Origin: JAUIIK01 sp041390865
GTDB taxonomy: Bacteria > Chloroflexota > Chloroflexia > Thermomicrobiales > CFX8
Direction: 5' to 3'
NCBI GenBank assembly: GCA_041390865.1
Contig: JAWKPC010000006.1
Span: 62,001 to 126,000, forward strand
DNA length: 64,000 nt
The translations under genes were made by a program, and so were the position numbers. Numbering within the stretch: the stretch's first letter is position 1; every line of letters starts with the position of its first letter. Under the pieces are notes generated by a model. The model was given only the letters and a program-made list of their open reading frames with translations, made no database searches and was not told the origin of the DNA. This document shows, in pieces, positions 1-8,016 of the stretch.

Positions 1-2
1 TG

Positions 3-551
3 TCCGGACTTGGACGGCAGCTCGACGACCTCGACAACCTGGTCCAGCACGACGCCCCGATCAACCCCGGCAACTCCGGCGGGCCGCTGCTGAACATGCA
101 TGGCGAAGTCGTCGGCGTCAACACCGCCGTCATCCGCAATGCCCAGAACGGCGTCGCGGCAGAAGGCCTCGCCTTCGCGATTCCAAGCAACACGGTCGAT
201 AAGATCGTCGGCCAGATCATCGACAACGGCGAGGTCGTTCGCCCCTTCCTCGGCGTCACCTTCCAGATCCTGACGCCGAGCCTCGCTGCAGCCGAGGAAC
301 TGCCGATCGACTACGGCGCAGTGGTCGGCGAGATCTCGACCGGTGGGCCGGTCGCCGATTCCGGCATCCTTGTCGGCGACATCATCACCAAGATGAATGG
401 CGAAGAGATCTCTCAGAACCTTTCCCTTCAGACGATCCTGTTCCAGTACGCGCCCGGCGATACGATCGACATCGAGGTCTACCGCCCGGACACCGGCGAA
501 ACCCTTTCCTTCCCGGTGACGCTGGGCACGCGGCCGGCTGACCTGAACTAA
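3..551 (+). CDS. HtrA/DegP-type serine protease, C-terminal part
   Basis: This is the 3' end of a trypsin-like envelope protease; the 5' part lies outside the window. The reading frame is open from base 3. The first residues carry the active-site serine motif GNSGGP (about residues 24-29 of the visible part), preceded by the usual DAPINP. After the end of the protease domain comes a PDZ domain, roughly from PFLGVTF to the C-terminus, with the SGILVGDIITKMNG signature. Proteins of this family are membrane-anchored or secreted and degrade or refold misfolded exported proteins. The length after the serine is normal for a one-PDZ HtrA. A strong hairpin lies 36 bases after the stop. The family assignment is secure; the specific paralogue cannot be given without the N-terminus. 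Confidence 0.93.
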   Translation, partial: SGLGRQLDDLDNLVQHDAPINPGNSGGPLLNMHGEVVGVNTAVIRNAQNGVAAEGLAFAIPSNTVDKIVGQIIDNGEVVRPFLGVTFQILTPSLAAAEELPIDYGAVVGEISTGGPVADSGILVGDIITKMNGEEISQNLSLQTILFQYAPGDTIDIEVYRPDTGETLSFPVTLGTRPADLN

Positions 552-586
552 CCAACGTCTCTTCCCACACCCTTCCTTCCTGCATA

Positions 587-610
587 GACCCCGGCCAGGC
601 GGCCGGGGTC
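587..610 (+). terminator. Hairpin terminator after the HtrA gene
   Basis: A 10-bp perfect GC-rich stem (gaccccggcc / ggccggggtc) encloses a 4-base loop. It is followed by a short T-containing stretch (tattgcgttc) rather than a clean T-run. Its position 36 bases after the stop fits a transcription terminator. Confidence 0.6.
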
Positions 611-736
611 TATTGCGTTCGCTCTGTACGCATCACCTGTATCGCGCTTTATCTCATAGGAAATGGTTGCTCCCTACCGTAGAGATACAGGAATTGAACG
701 GGCGGACGGCCCGCGAACAGATGAAGGGTGAGACAT

Positions 737-2110
737 ATGTTCACGAAGAATGGGATGCAGCGACTGGCACTACGAGCACTGGCGATCGCGTTCCCGCTAT
801 CACTGGCGCTGACCGTTCCGCTTGGCGCCGGCGCGGACGAGCTTCGCTGCGAGAACCAGCAGGCCACGGTCCGCTCATCGGGCGAGCAGGACGGCTTCAT
901 CATCTTTGTGGGAACCAATGGCCCCGATGTCATCGTCGGAACCGAGAAACGCGACAGAATTCACGGCCTCGATGGCGACGACGTCATCTGCGGTCTCGGC
1001 AGCGGTGACGAGATCATCGGAGGCAACGGCGACGACACGATCATGGCCGGCGGCGGCCCGGATACCGTCTGGGGCGGACGGGGCGACGACGACATCTACG
1101 CCGGTGAGGGCCGGGACACGATCATGGGCGAGGGCGACAACGATTCGTTGTTCGGCCAGGGCGGCTCGGATCAACTCTTCGGCGGCGACGGGCGAGATCT
1201 CATTCTCGGCAACATCGGGCAGGATTACATCGTCGGCGGACCGGGCGACGACGACCTGCGCGGCGGCGAACACACCGATACGATCTACGGCGAAGACGGC
1301 AGCGACTCGATCCAGGGAGAAGGCGACCGCGATTTCCTCTACGGCGGCAACCACGATGATGAAATTCTGGGCCAGGATGGGAACGACATCATCCGCGGCG
1401 ACGCCGGACACGACCGCATCTACGGCTACGACGGGGATGACACGATCTACGGGCTGGACGGGAACGATACGATCATCGGCGGGCTCGGCAACGATCAGCT
1501 CTATGGCGGCAACCACGACGACGTGATCGAGGGCAATGACGGCGACGACACCATCTCGGGCGGCGCGGGCGACGACGATCTCGACGGTGGAAACGACGAA
1601 GACAGCATCTACGGCTCGGACGGCGTGGACGTCATCAAGGGCGGTCCCGGCAATGACCTCATGAGCGGCAATAACGGCGACGACGTCATCGACGGCGATG
1701 CCGGGGACGACACGATCTATGCCGGCAACGGCGACGATATCGTCGACGGCGGCGCTGACGACGATCTGATCATGGGGAGCAACGACAGCGAGCGGTTGTA
1801 TGGCGGCCCTGGTGATGACACGATCTACGGTTACGACGGCATGGACAGCATCACCGGCGACGACGGTAACGACTATCTCGACGGCGGCAACGGATTCGAC
1901 GTTATCTACGGCAACGAGGGCAACGACGTCCTCAAGGGCGGCAGCGGCGAAGATCACCTCTTCGGCGACAACTTCTGGAACGGTTCCGGCAACGACTGGC
2001 TCTGGGACGAGGACTGGAACACCGCCTACAACTGCGGAGGCGGCTACGACCGGGCAAGCAACACGATCTGGGTGGCTGGCTGCGAGGCGGCACTGACCTC
2101 CGAACCGTAG
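737..2110 (+). CDS. Secreted RTX-type calcium-binding repeat protein
   Basis: The protein has a Sec-type signal peptide (basic start, hydrophobic stretch LRALAIAFPLSLALTVPLG, then GADE). The rest is almost entirely RTX nonapeptides of the form GGxGxDxIx, running from about residue 60 to 430. These coil into a parallel beta-roll that binds calcium between turns. I chose the ATG at 737 because GAAGGGTG lies just upstream; a GTG at 728 is in frame. Four cysteines sit outside or at the edges of the repeats (ELRCEN and DDVICG near the start, YNCGGG and AGCEA at the end) and could clamp the roll. No protease, lipase or adhesion domain is attached. RTX proteins usually leave through type I secretion without a signal peptide, so this one probably uses Sec. 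Function is otherwise unknown. Confidence 0.88.
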   Translation: MFTKNGMQRLALRALAIAFPLSLALTVPLGAGADELRCENQQATVRSSGEQDGFIIFVGTNGPDVIVGTEKRDRIHGLDGDDVICGLGSGDEIIGGNGDDTIMAGGGPDTVWGGRGDDDIYAGEGRDTIMGEGDNDSLFGQGGSDQLFGGDGRDLILGNIGQDYIVGGPGDDDLRGGEHTDTIYGEDGSDSIQGEGDRDFLYGGNHDDEILGQDGNDIIRGDAGHDRIYGYDGDDTIYGLDGNDTIIGGLGNDQLYGGNHDDVIEGNDGDDTISGGAGDDDLDGGNDEDSIYGSDGVDVIKGGPGNDLMSGNNGDDVIDGDAGDDTIYAGNGDDIVDGGADDDLIMGSNDSERLYGGPGDDTIYGYDGMDSITGDDGNDYLDGGNGFDVIYGNEGNDVLKGGSGEDHLFGDNFWNGSGNDWLWDEDWNTAYNCGGGYDRASNTIWVAGCEAALTSEP

Positions 2111-2130
2111 ACCGGGACCAACGACAACGA

Positions 2131-2166
2131 ACAACCCCGTTCCGGTGCTCGCCGGAACGGGGTTGT
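2131..2166. terminator. Bidirectional terminator between convergent genes
   Basis: A perfect 15-bp inverted repeat (arms 2131-2145 and 2152-2166, 6-base loop) begins and ends with ACAAC/GTTGT. It lies between the end of the RTX gene (+) and the end of the hydrolase gene (-), so it can serve both strands. Confidence 0.8.
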
Positions 2167-2192
2167 TGCTACGCCATCAATCCAGGGGCGAA

Positions 2193-3056
2193 CTAATCGC
2201 TGAACGCCTGGAGGACGTACTCGGGCGACGCGGTCGGGGTGTCGTGCCCTCCGGGAACGTCATCGACGAACGTCGCGTGAGGAATCTGTTCCGCATAATG
2301 CGGAATGACATAACGCAGCATCGCTGATTCGTCGACCGAACGTAGGACGACGGTCGGCTGGTTGAGATCGGCCAGCAACGGCGTCTGGTCATCCGTCCGG
2401 ATGATCTGCATCTGCGCTTCGGCGGTGGCCGTGATGTCCTGATGCTGCGCCTGGCCGTCCGGACCGATTTCCAGGTTCTCGAGCCAGCGGCGCATGACCG
2501 CGCGGGTCGCCGGACGATCGGGCTGCCGGTCTCGAAGCTTCTGCAGCACTTCCACGACGTGGCCCTTGATCCCGGAAAGCTCGCTGAAATTGCCTCCGCC
2601 CTGCTGGACCAGCTCGGGGTGCTCCCGGCCGACGTCGTTCAATGCGTCCGGCCCGGCGGCGGCGATCAGGATCATCTTGTTGACCCGCGATGGATATTTC
2701 GCGGTGAAATCGACGGTCAGCCGGCCGCCGAACGAGTGGCCGGCAAGGGTGAAGGACTCGAGCCCGAGCTCCTCGGTCCATGACTTGAGATCTTCAACAT
2801 ACATCTGGATATCGCGCCCGACCTGATCGTCTGACATCACCCGGCTTTCTCCGGCGCCACGGAGATCGGGCGCGAAGACGTGCCAGCCCTCGCTGGCGAG
2901 CTGCGGGCCGATGTCGGACCAGTAGTGGCGGTTGCCGCTGACGCCGTGCAGCAGCACCGCGTGACGGTCGCCGGCGCCCCATTCGCTCACCACCGTCGTG
3001 ATCCCGTTCGTCTCGAACTCCCACTCGGAAGATCGTCTCTTCATCGTTTCGCCCAT
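2193..3056 (-). CDS. Alpha/beta hydrolase
   Basis: This is a 287-residue cytoplasmic alpha/beta-hydrolase-fold enzyme. The oxyanion HG motif is at residues 37-38 (VLLHGVSG). The nucleophile elbow GHSFGG places Ser108 as nucleophile. The acid is probably the aspartate in LRSVDES, and the catalytic His is in the C-terminal GGHDTPT. Length and motif order fit the haloalkane dehalogenase/epoxide hydrolase/esterase superfamily. The substrate cannot be read from the sequence. A second in-frame ATG at 3044 has a slightly better purine-rich upstream context and may be the true start. It is transcribed alone, convergent to the RTX gene and sharing its terminator. Confidence 0.88.
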   Translation of the reverse strand: MGETMKRRSSEWEFETNGITTVVSEWGAGDRHAVLLHGVSGNRHYWSDIGPQLASEGWHVFAPDLRGAGESRVMSDDQVGRDIQMYVEDLKSWTEELGLESFTLAGHSFGGRLTVDFTAKYPSRVNKMILIAAAGPDALNDVGREHPELVQQGGGNFSELSGIKGHVVEVLQKLRDRQPDRPATRAVMRRWLENLEIGPDGQAQHQDITATAEAQMQIIRTDDQTPLLADLNQPTVVLRSVDESAMLRYVIPHYAEQIPHATFVDDVPGGHDTPTASPEYVLQAFSD

Positions 3057-3190
3057 TTCAATTACAGATATTGACTCGCGATTCGATGATAGCCGACGAA
3101 AGGTCGAGGTGCAGTCGAGAAGACGATTGGAAGCGGCAGCCTACCGAGCTATTACGGTCGGCTGCCGCTTGTCGAATTGGAAAAGGATCG

Positions 3191-4096
3191 CTAGCGGGCG
3201 AAATGCCAGCCAAGGACCTCCATCGGTCGTTCATTACGAGTGCAGAGCGTTGACGGATCCAGAGCCGGCGGATTCGCGGGGGGATTACTGGATTGCCGCA
3301 CGTAGCCTGTATAGCCGTTGACGCAGAGGTAGACATAGCCTGAGCCAGTGGTTTCAGGGATCTCCGCGATGTTTCCACCACCGGAAGAGGCGACGAGTTC
3401 GCTGTATGCGGAGCAGAAAGCGATGAATGCGTCGCGGTAGGCGCCCTGGCTCATGACATCGACGGCATTGTCATAAGCGCTCTGCGCGTCAACCACATTG
3501 AAACCGGCGTCCTGCGAACCGCTGATCGCTTCCTGAACAACGCCCTGGACATTCTCGAGCTGGCCACCATTGGCGATCGGCAGGTAGAAGCCGACGAGCG
3601 GGGTGCAGGGATAGAGCGCGTTCTCGATCTCGATCCGGTTGTTCTCGGTGTCATCCGTCTCGGTGATGTCTGTCAGCTCGTCAATCTTGTCGTCCACCAA
3701 ACGGAGCAGTTCCCAATGCGCCTCGTTCTCACACTCCAGATATCGCTCGTGATTGGCTTCAATAATAAGAGCAGCTTCCTGAGCGGCCTTATAGGCAACG
3801 AGCGCAACGACGAAGAGCGGGTGCGGTCCATCGGTCGATACTTCACCCTCGCCAGCGGCGATAATGCCCAGGACGAGGTCACGCGGCTCCGATTCCTTGC
3901 CGATCTCGGCCACGATCTCCGTCTGCTTCGCGGCAAACCAGGCATCAACGCCTTCCCAATCGGGGCAATCCGGCGCCTCGGCCTGCAACTGCCGTCCTTC
4001 CGGTTCTCCAGCACCATTTTCCGCGGCAACCGCCGGCAACAAGGTGCTGGCGATCATGGCAGTAACGATCAGGAGCGCAAACAAACGTGCTCGCAT
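3191..4096 (-). CDS. Secreted protein with a C-terminal Cys-YTG-Cys module
   Basis: I do not recognise a family for the body of this protein. The ATG at 4096 is preceded by AAAGGGA at good spacing, and gives a signal peptide (MRARLFALLIVTAMIASTLL followed by PAVAAE). An in-frame start at 4126 would add ten residues. The mature part is mostly helical and acidic, with about five cysteines (for example DCPDW, LECENE, YPCTP, FCSAY). The last 50 residues contain a short module, YLCVNGYTGYVR followed by a second cysteine and NE. The same pattern occurs three times at the end of the beta-helix protein at 9903. It is probably an extracellular protein; role unknown. Confidence 0.7.
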   Translation of the reverse strand: MRARLFALLIVTAMIASTLLPAVAAENGAGEPEGRQLQAEAPDCPDWEGVDAWFAAKQTEIVAEIGKESEPRDLVLGIIAAGEGEVSTDGPHPLFVVALVAYKAAQEAALIIEANHERYLECENEAHWELLRLVDDKIDELTDITETDDTENNRIEIENALYPCTPLVGFYLPIANGGQLENVQGVVQEAISGSQDAGFNVVDAQSAYDNAVDVMSQGAYRDAFIAFCSAYSELVASSGGGNIAEIPETTGSGYVYLCVNGYTGYVRQSSNPPANPPALDPSTLCTRNERPMEVLGWHFAR

Positions 4097-4127
4097 CCCG
4101 TATCCCTTTCCCAATCCACATACCAAA

Positions 4128-4150
4128 CGCCGCCTCCCGTCGAGGCGGCG
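4128..4150 (-). promoter_or_regulatory. Hairpin in the leader of the secreted-protein gene
   Basis: A 9-bp perfect stem (cgccgcctc / gaggcggcg, 5-base loop) lies 30-55 bases upstream of the ATG at 4096. It would fold in the 5' untranslated RNA. There is no T-run, so it is not an obvious terminator. The rest of the interval 4151-4511 shows only a small acccgc/gcgggt hairpin near 4385 and no gene. Confidence 0.35.
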
Positions 4151-4511
4151 GTCCGGGGCATATGAGGGTTTCCCCGATTTTCACAGTACGTGCTCGAGAA
4201 TCGGTCGGGACATAGCCAAGTGGGGCTACATCCGTGATTGATAAAGGTATGGGGCGGCGGTCAGCTGAATCTGCTTGACGGATACTGCCTAACCGCTAGT
4301 GGTCTGTGACTCTTGATCTGGTCGATAGCATCGGGCTTCCCACATGGCTCAACAAGCACCAAGCTTGTCCTTTCGAGCAGGGTACCCGCGTTAGCGGGTG
4401 CGAGAAATCTCAGGCAAACAGGAAGCCGCCGCCGGGAACGAGCGCGTGCGCTAGTCGTCCGCTAGAGCGAGACTGGGGCGGGCGTTGCCAGGCAAGATCG
4501 TTGCCGGCAAC

Positions 4512-4892
4512 TCAGGGGACGACATAGCTGACGATCTGCGTCTCGATGGTATCGGCGTCATCGGGGTTCGATGAGAAGACCACCCAGCCTTTGCGGCTCG
4601 ACTGCCGGGGCAAGACCGGCGCCGTGACCGACGCGGTCTCGATCTCCTGGCCATCCTGCATTAGCGTGATATCGACCTCGACATCCTCAACCGATTGGCC
4701 GCCGCTATTGCTGAACCGGACCGGGACGGCGTAATAGCCCTCATGGGGTTCCGGCGTTCCAAGCTGCACCTCGATCTCGGCCGGATCGCCTTCCGAGGTG
4801 AACGCGTCGTAGCCGAGATAGCCGAGGATGACGATGAGCAGGACGGTGCTGATAGAGAACACCGACCATTCGAGCCAGTTCTTGCGCGGCAC
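4512..4892 (-). CDS. TIGR02588 family single-pass membrane protein
   Basis: This 126-residue protein has one N-terminal transmembrane helix (about residues 10-28, VFSISTVLLIVILGYLGY) followed by an extracytoplasmic beta-rich domain (VPVRFSNSGGQ, VEVDITL) of the kind seen in TIGR02588. That family is typically encoded beside TIGR02587, as it is here. It starts with GTG at 4892. A full AGGAGG ribosome site overlaps the stop codon of the upstream gene, so the two are probably translationally coupled. No enzymatic motif is visible. The function of the pair is not established; co-occurrence suggests one membrane complex. Confidence 0.75.
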   Translation of the reverse strand: MPRKNWLEWSVFSISTVLLIVILGYLGYDAFTSEGDPAEIEVQLGTPEPHEGYYAVPVRFSNSGGQSVEDVEVDITLMQDGQEIETASVTAPVLPRQSSRKGWVVFSSNPDDADTIETQIVSYVVP

Positions 4893-4903
4893 TGTCTAGC
4901 CTC

Positions 4904-5737
4904 CTACTGCAGCAGCAACCGGCCGGCCGACGCGCCGAGCGTCGAGACCAACCCGAGTGAGACCGTCGCCGAGAGGCCGTGGATCAGCGAGGCCCCTTCG
5001 AACCGCCCGAAGAACCAGAGCATGACCGCCGAGGCAGCCAGCGCCACAATGTACGACGAGATCGACCTGCCGGCGATCATCAACACGCCGAGCCCATCCG
5101 GCACATGCCGGGACGAACCGACGAAGTCCGCGTAGAAGAGGATCATCGCGGTCAACGCCAGCGACAGGACCGCCAGTACGGTGAGGTTCAACGGCGCGAG
5201 GTACATCCCGAGAAACATCACCTCGTCCGTCGGCGCGATACTCCCGGAGACGAGAATGGCCGCGATGAACGCGATCACCAGTTGTTCGTGAAACGCCGAT
5301 GGCCGCTTGCGAGCCGGCTGGCGCACTGATTTTCCAGCCTCATCTCCGCCAAGCTGGGCCGTCCCGACCGATACGCCGATCGCGACGGTCATTCCGACGA
5401 TGACCGTTTTCCCAACCATCTCGGAGAACGCCATATCGCTGGTAATCCGGCCAATAACGGTGAGAAAGAGTGCCGACAGGGAGATGCCGATACCCATCTC
5501 CTCGATGGAGTCGACAGCAACTTCCTGCCAGGTCGCATCGTGATGGAGTCCGGCATAGCGGTTGTAGCCCAGGAGCAGGACATAGGTGGCGACGGCGTAG
5601 ACGAGGAGCCTTGCCGGCGGCAGGATGAACCCGAACTGCCACATCTCGAGGGTGTAGAGCATGGGGAGGCTAAACAGAAGCCCGCCGGCGATTCCCCGGC
5701 CATACTCCTGTAACGAGAGTCGAACTGAGTCGTTCAT
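4904..5737 (-). CDS. TIGR02587 family integral membrane protein
   Basis: This is a multi-pass membrane protein with about seven to eight hydrophobic helices. The N-terminal part (RGIAGGLLFSLPMLYTLEMW) matches the hallmark start of the TIGR02587 family as I remember it. I chose the ATG at 5737 (MNDSVRLSLQEYGRG) because the family's conserved region begins right after it; upstream in-frame codons to 5806 look non-coding. A soluble, charged loop lies in the middle (GGDEAGKSVRQPARKRPS). It is the first gene of a two-gene operon with the TIGR02588 gene 11 bases downstream. No substrate or reaction is known for this family. Confidence 0.78.
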   Translation of the reverse strand: MNDSVRLSLQEYGRGIAGGLLFSLPMLYTLEMWQFGFILPPARLLVYAVATYVLLLGYNRYAGLHHDATWQEVAVDSIEEMGIGISLSALFLTVIGRITSDMAFSEMVGKTVIVGMTVAIGVSVGTAQLGGDEAGKSVRQPARKRPSAFHEQLVIAFIAAILVSGSIAPTDEVMFLGMYLAPLNLTVLAVLSLALTAMILFYADFVGSSRHVPDGLGVLMIAGRSISSYIVALAASAVMLWFFGRFEGASLIHGLSATVSLGLVSTLGASAGRLLLQ

Positions 5738-5946
5738 CGTTCCCATCATTGCCGCGATTGTACTGGCTTCCCGCATCGCCAGGGAGTCACACTGATCAGC
5801 CAGCAAGACCCGGGGAAACAGGTGATGCCCTAACCTGTATCCCGGCTCTGGGTCAGGGTACGTATCTCGTCCGGCCTCCAGTTGTTACATTCAGACTATC
5901 CCAATGGTGGCAGGTGGCTGCGTGAGGCCATGTCACCAGCATCTCC

Positions 5947-6180
5947 TCAGGGTTGCATCCACCCCGGATGGAGCCCGGCGCTCGGGTATCGGTCCCACAC
6001 CATCGCACCTTTGCCCGGGTGCCCTACCTCATCCATAACGTTCCCGAGCGGTGGGTTCAGGGGAACAAAATCCCACGGCGTGTACCCCGCGCCGTGGGAC
6101 CTCTTCATTCCAGCGAGAAAGATCATCGCCACGATTGTCGACCGACCGCGCCGGGCCGATACAATTCTCCAGGGTCGCTC
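5947..6180. promoter_or_regulatory. Structured, gene-free region upstream of the M50 gene
   Basis: The interval 5807-6228 has no convincing gene. It contains two adjacent hairpins: gttccc/gggaac (arms 6040-6045 and 6061-6066), and a perfect 10-bp stem tcccacggcg/cgccgtggga (arms 6071-6080 and 6090-6099, 9-base loop). On the minus strand the second stem is followed by TTTTG. Further GC-rich self-complementary stretches lie at 5970-6030. It could be a structured leader RNA or a terminator. I do not recognise a known riboswitch consensus. Confidence 0.3.
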
Positions 6181-6228
6181 GTCATCTTCCGCCCGGCAGC
6201 TATTGGAGTCGCAGTCATCTTCGAAAAC

Positions 6229-7221
6229 GTGGGCATTCTCGGACTCATTATGGCGCTGGCGTTCTTCGCCGCCGTCTGGGATGCGATCCGGCACCGGGCG
6301 ACGCTCTTCTCGGAGCCGATGACCTCCGACGGCCGCGGGAGGATCCTCCGGCTGGTGATCTTCGTCCTGCTGCCGCTCAGCATCATCTTCCACGAACTCG
6401 GGCACGCCGCAGCGGTCAAAGCCGTTGGCCGGGACGTGATCGACTTCGGCTTCTTCTTCGTCTACGGCTATGTCTCCTACAACGGCTTCGGCCTCTCGCC
6501 GACCGAGCAGGGGCTGATCGCCCTGGCCGGTCCGGCCGTCAGCATCGTCATGGGTCTGGTGGCGCTCGCGATCGGCTGGTTCAAGCCGACCAGGACACCA
6601 ATCAACTTCCTGCTGCTGGCCTTCGGCGCTCTCGAACTCGCGAACGTCCTGATCTTCTATCCGTTCATCGACTTCATCGGCGGAGTCGGGGAGGGTGGCG
6701 ACTGGCACCAGATCTACGCCACCGATACGCCGATGATCGGCATCCCGGTCGGCATCTTTCATGTCGCCGTGCTCGCCGGCGCGGTCATCGCCTGGAAGAG
6801 CGACAGCATCCGCAACGGTTACGCCCGGCGAACGGGGCAGGTCTACCGGACGCGCAGCCAGATCGGAAACCGCTCGGAGCTGGCCCGGATCATGGCCAGC
6901 GCGGCTGGTGTCGCGAGCGACCGCTGGAAGCATCCGGTCGAGCTGGTCGCCGATGCTCAGGCGGGCGGAATCCAGATGATCGTGCGCTGGCAATCGGACG
7001 GCTTCAACCGCGCTTTGCTGATCCATGCCCCGCCGATCGACGGGCCCGATCCGCACATCGAGATCCACGCCGCCATCCGCGCCCTCGACCCCGGTCTGCC
7101 TCCCTACGAGCGCCCGCTCAACCGCGTCGACGGCAAGCCCAACGTCGAGGAGCTCGCCCGCTACATCCGCCGCGCGCTCGACACTGTCGACAGCTGGGAC
7201 GGCGCGGTGACGGTCAATTAG
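6229..7221 (+). CDS. M50-like membrane metalloprotease
   Basis: This polytopic membrane protein carries HELGH at about residues 55-59, inside a hydrophobic helix (LSIIFHELGHAAAV). That is the zinc-binding HExxH of site-2-protease-like peptidases. A later NVLIFYPFIDFIGG stretch, with an N, P and D, could provide the third zinc ligand as in other M50 proteins. There are about five to six transmembrane segments, then a soluble tail of about 130 residues. The start is uncertain: the frame is open far upstream, but that part reads like non-coding DNA. I chose the GTG at 6229, just before GILGLIMALAFF; an ATG at 6250 is also possible. Family known role: intramembrane cleavage of regulators or transport precursors. 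The substrate here is unknown. Confidence 0.72.
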   Translation: MGILGLIMALAFFAAVWDAIRHRATLFSEPMTSDGRGRILRLVIFVLLPLSIIFHELGHAAAVKAVGRDVIDFGFFFVYGYVSYNGFGLSPTEQGLIALAGPAVSIVMGLVALAIGWFKPTRTPINFLLLAFGALELANVLIFYPFIDFIGGVGEGGDWHQIYATDTPMIGIPVGIFHVAVLAGAVIAWKSDSIRNGYARRTGQVYRTRSQIGNRSELARIMASAAGVASDRWKHPVELVADAQAGGIQMIVRWQSDGFNRALLIHAPPIDGPDPHIEIHAAIRALDPGLPPYERPLNRVDGKPNVEELARYIRRALDTVDSWDGAVTVN

Positions 7222-7257
7222 GGAAATAGATAATCGAGCATCAAGGGCTAGACCAGG

Positions 7258-7779
7258 CTATCTTTCGTTGCTCACGACTGTCGCGATCCTCTGCATCGGT
7301 AGAAACAACCGGCGGGAATTTTCACCGAACGGTTGAAATCCATAGTGGCGGTAGAAGCGGACCGCCGCTTCACCCTTAGCATCGACGACAACCGCAAGCG
7401 CTGCGATCCGCTCGCTATGAGTCAGTGCGCGTGCCAGCGCGTCCATGAGCAGCAGTTCACCGAGCCGTCGTCCACGATAACGCGTATCGATGGCAAGCCG
7501 GCCCAGCAGCACTGCAGGCCAATCAGGATAGTGCGGCAAACGCCGGACCATCTCGTCGGGCAGATCGTTCAGGCCAATCGCCGTGGCCGAGAGTGTGATG
7601 TAGTCCGCAAAGCCTTCTGCTTCGGAGTCGATCAGGACGAAAACAGCAGCGACGTTGCGCTGCATACCCTGGCACGCCTGCCGCTGGAGATAAGGATCGA
7701 GCTCAGGTACGCCATACGAACAAGCCGCCCGATCGTAATGGCGGACGAGCGGCTCGAATCGATAGGACTGGGCTGTCAC
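7258..7779 (-). CDS. GNAT N-acetyltransferase of the toxin-like subfamily
   Basis: This 173-residue single-domain GNAT enzyme has acetyl-CoA-binding signature LLGRLAIDTRYRGRRLGELL and the C-terminal FYRHYGF element. Its start (FDxG-like CSYGVPELDPYLQRQA, then VFVLID and ITLSATAI) matches the GNAT toxins that acetylate charged aminoacyl-tRNA and are normally encoded just after a DUF1778 RHH antitoxin. Here no complete antitoxin lies upstream (7780-8016), so it is either an orphan or a housekeeping member. It ends convergently 37 bases from the M50 gene. The fold is certain; the toxin role is inference. Confidence 0.82.
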   Translation of the reverse strand: MTAQSYRFEPLVRHYDRAACSYGVPELDPYLQRQACQGMQRNVAAVFVLIDSEAEGFADYITLSATAIGLNDLPDEMVRRLPHYPDWPAVLLGRLAIDTRYRGRRLGELLLMDALARALTHSERIAALAVVVDAKGEAAVRFYRHYGFQPFGENSRRLFLPMQRIATVVSNER

Positions 7780-8016
7780 GGCGCCCGGGTCTCGTGGAAG
7801 CTCCGCGCCGGCAGCCTGCTCAAGCGCCGGGAGCGGCGACGGTGGACTCAGCGGTCTTGCGACGAACTCTTCGCTCGCCGCAGCTGACTAATGCCCCAGA
7901 CTCCCCCGATTGCCCGTCAGACCCGCTGAAACCACACCCTACGGCCTATTCAAACAGGCTTCACATCCCGTTTAGGCTGGTATCGAATCTAAACAGGCAG
8001 AGAGGGTGGAGCAGTG

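Noticed and set aside
900..2050. Regular DNA repeats that could suggest a CRISPR array
   Set aside because: They encode in-frame RTX nonapeptides with varying codons; there are no identical repeats with unique spacers.
875..2134. Long minus-strand open frame opposite the RTX gene
   Set aside because: It is composed of repetitive V/A/D-rich sequence that mirrors the GGxGxD repeats, and it has no ribosome site or family.
5947..7068. Minus-strand frame covering the M50 gene and its upstream region
   Set aside because: The 3' part reads somewhat like protein (GYTPWDFVPLNPP) but lacks a ribosome site and lies in hairpin-rich DNA; I treat it as non-coding.
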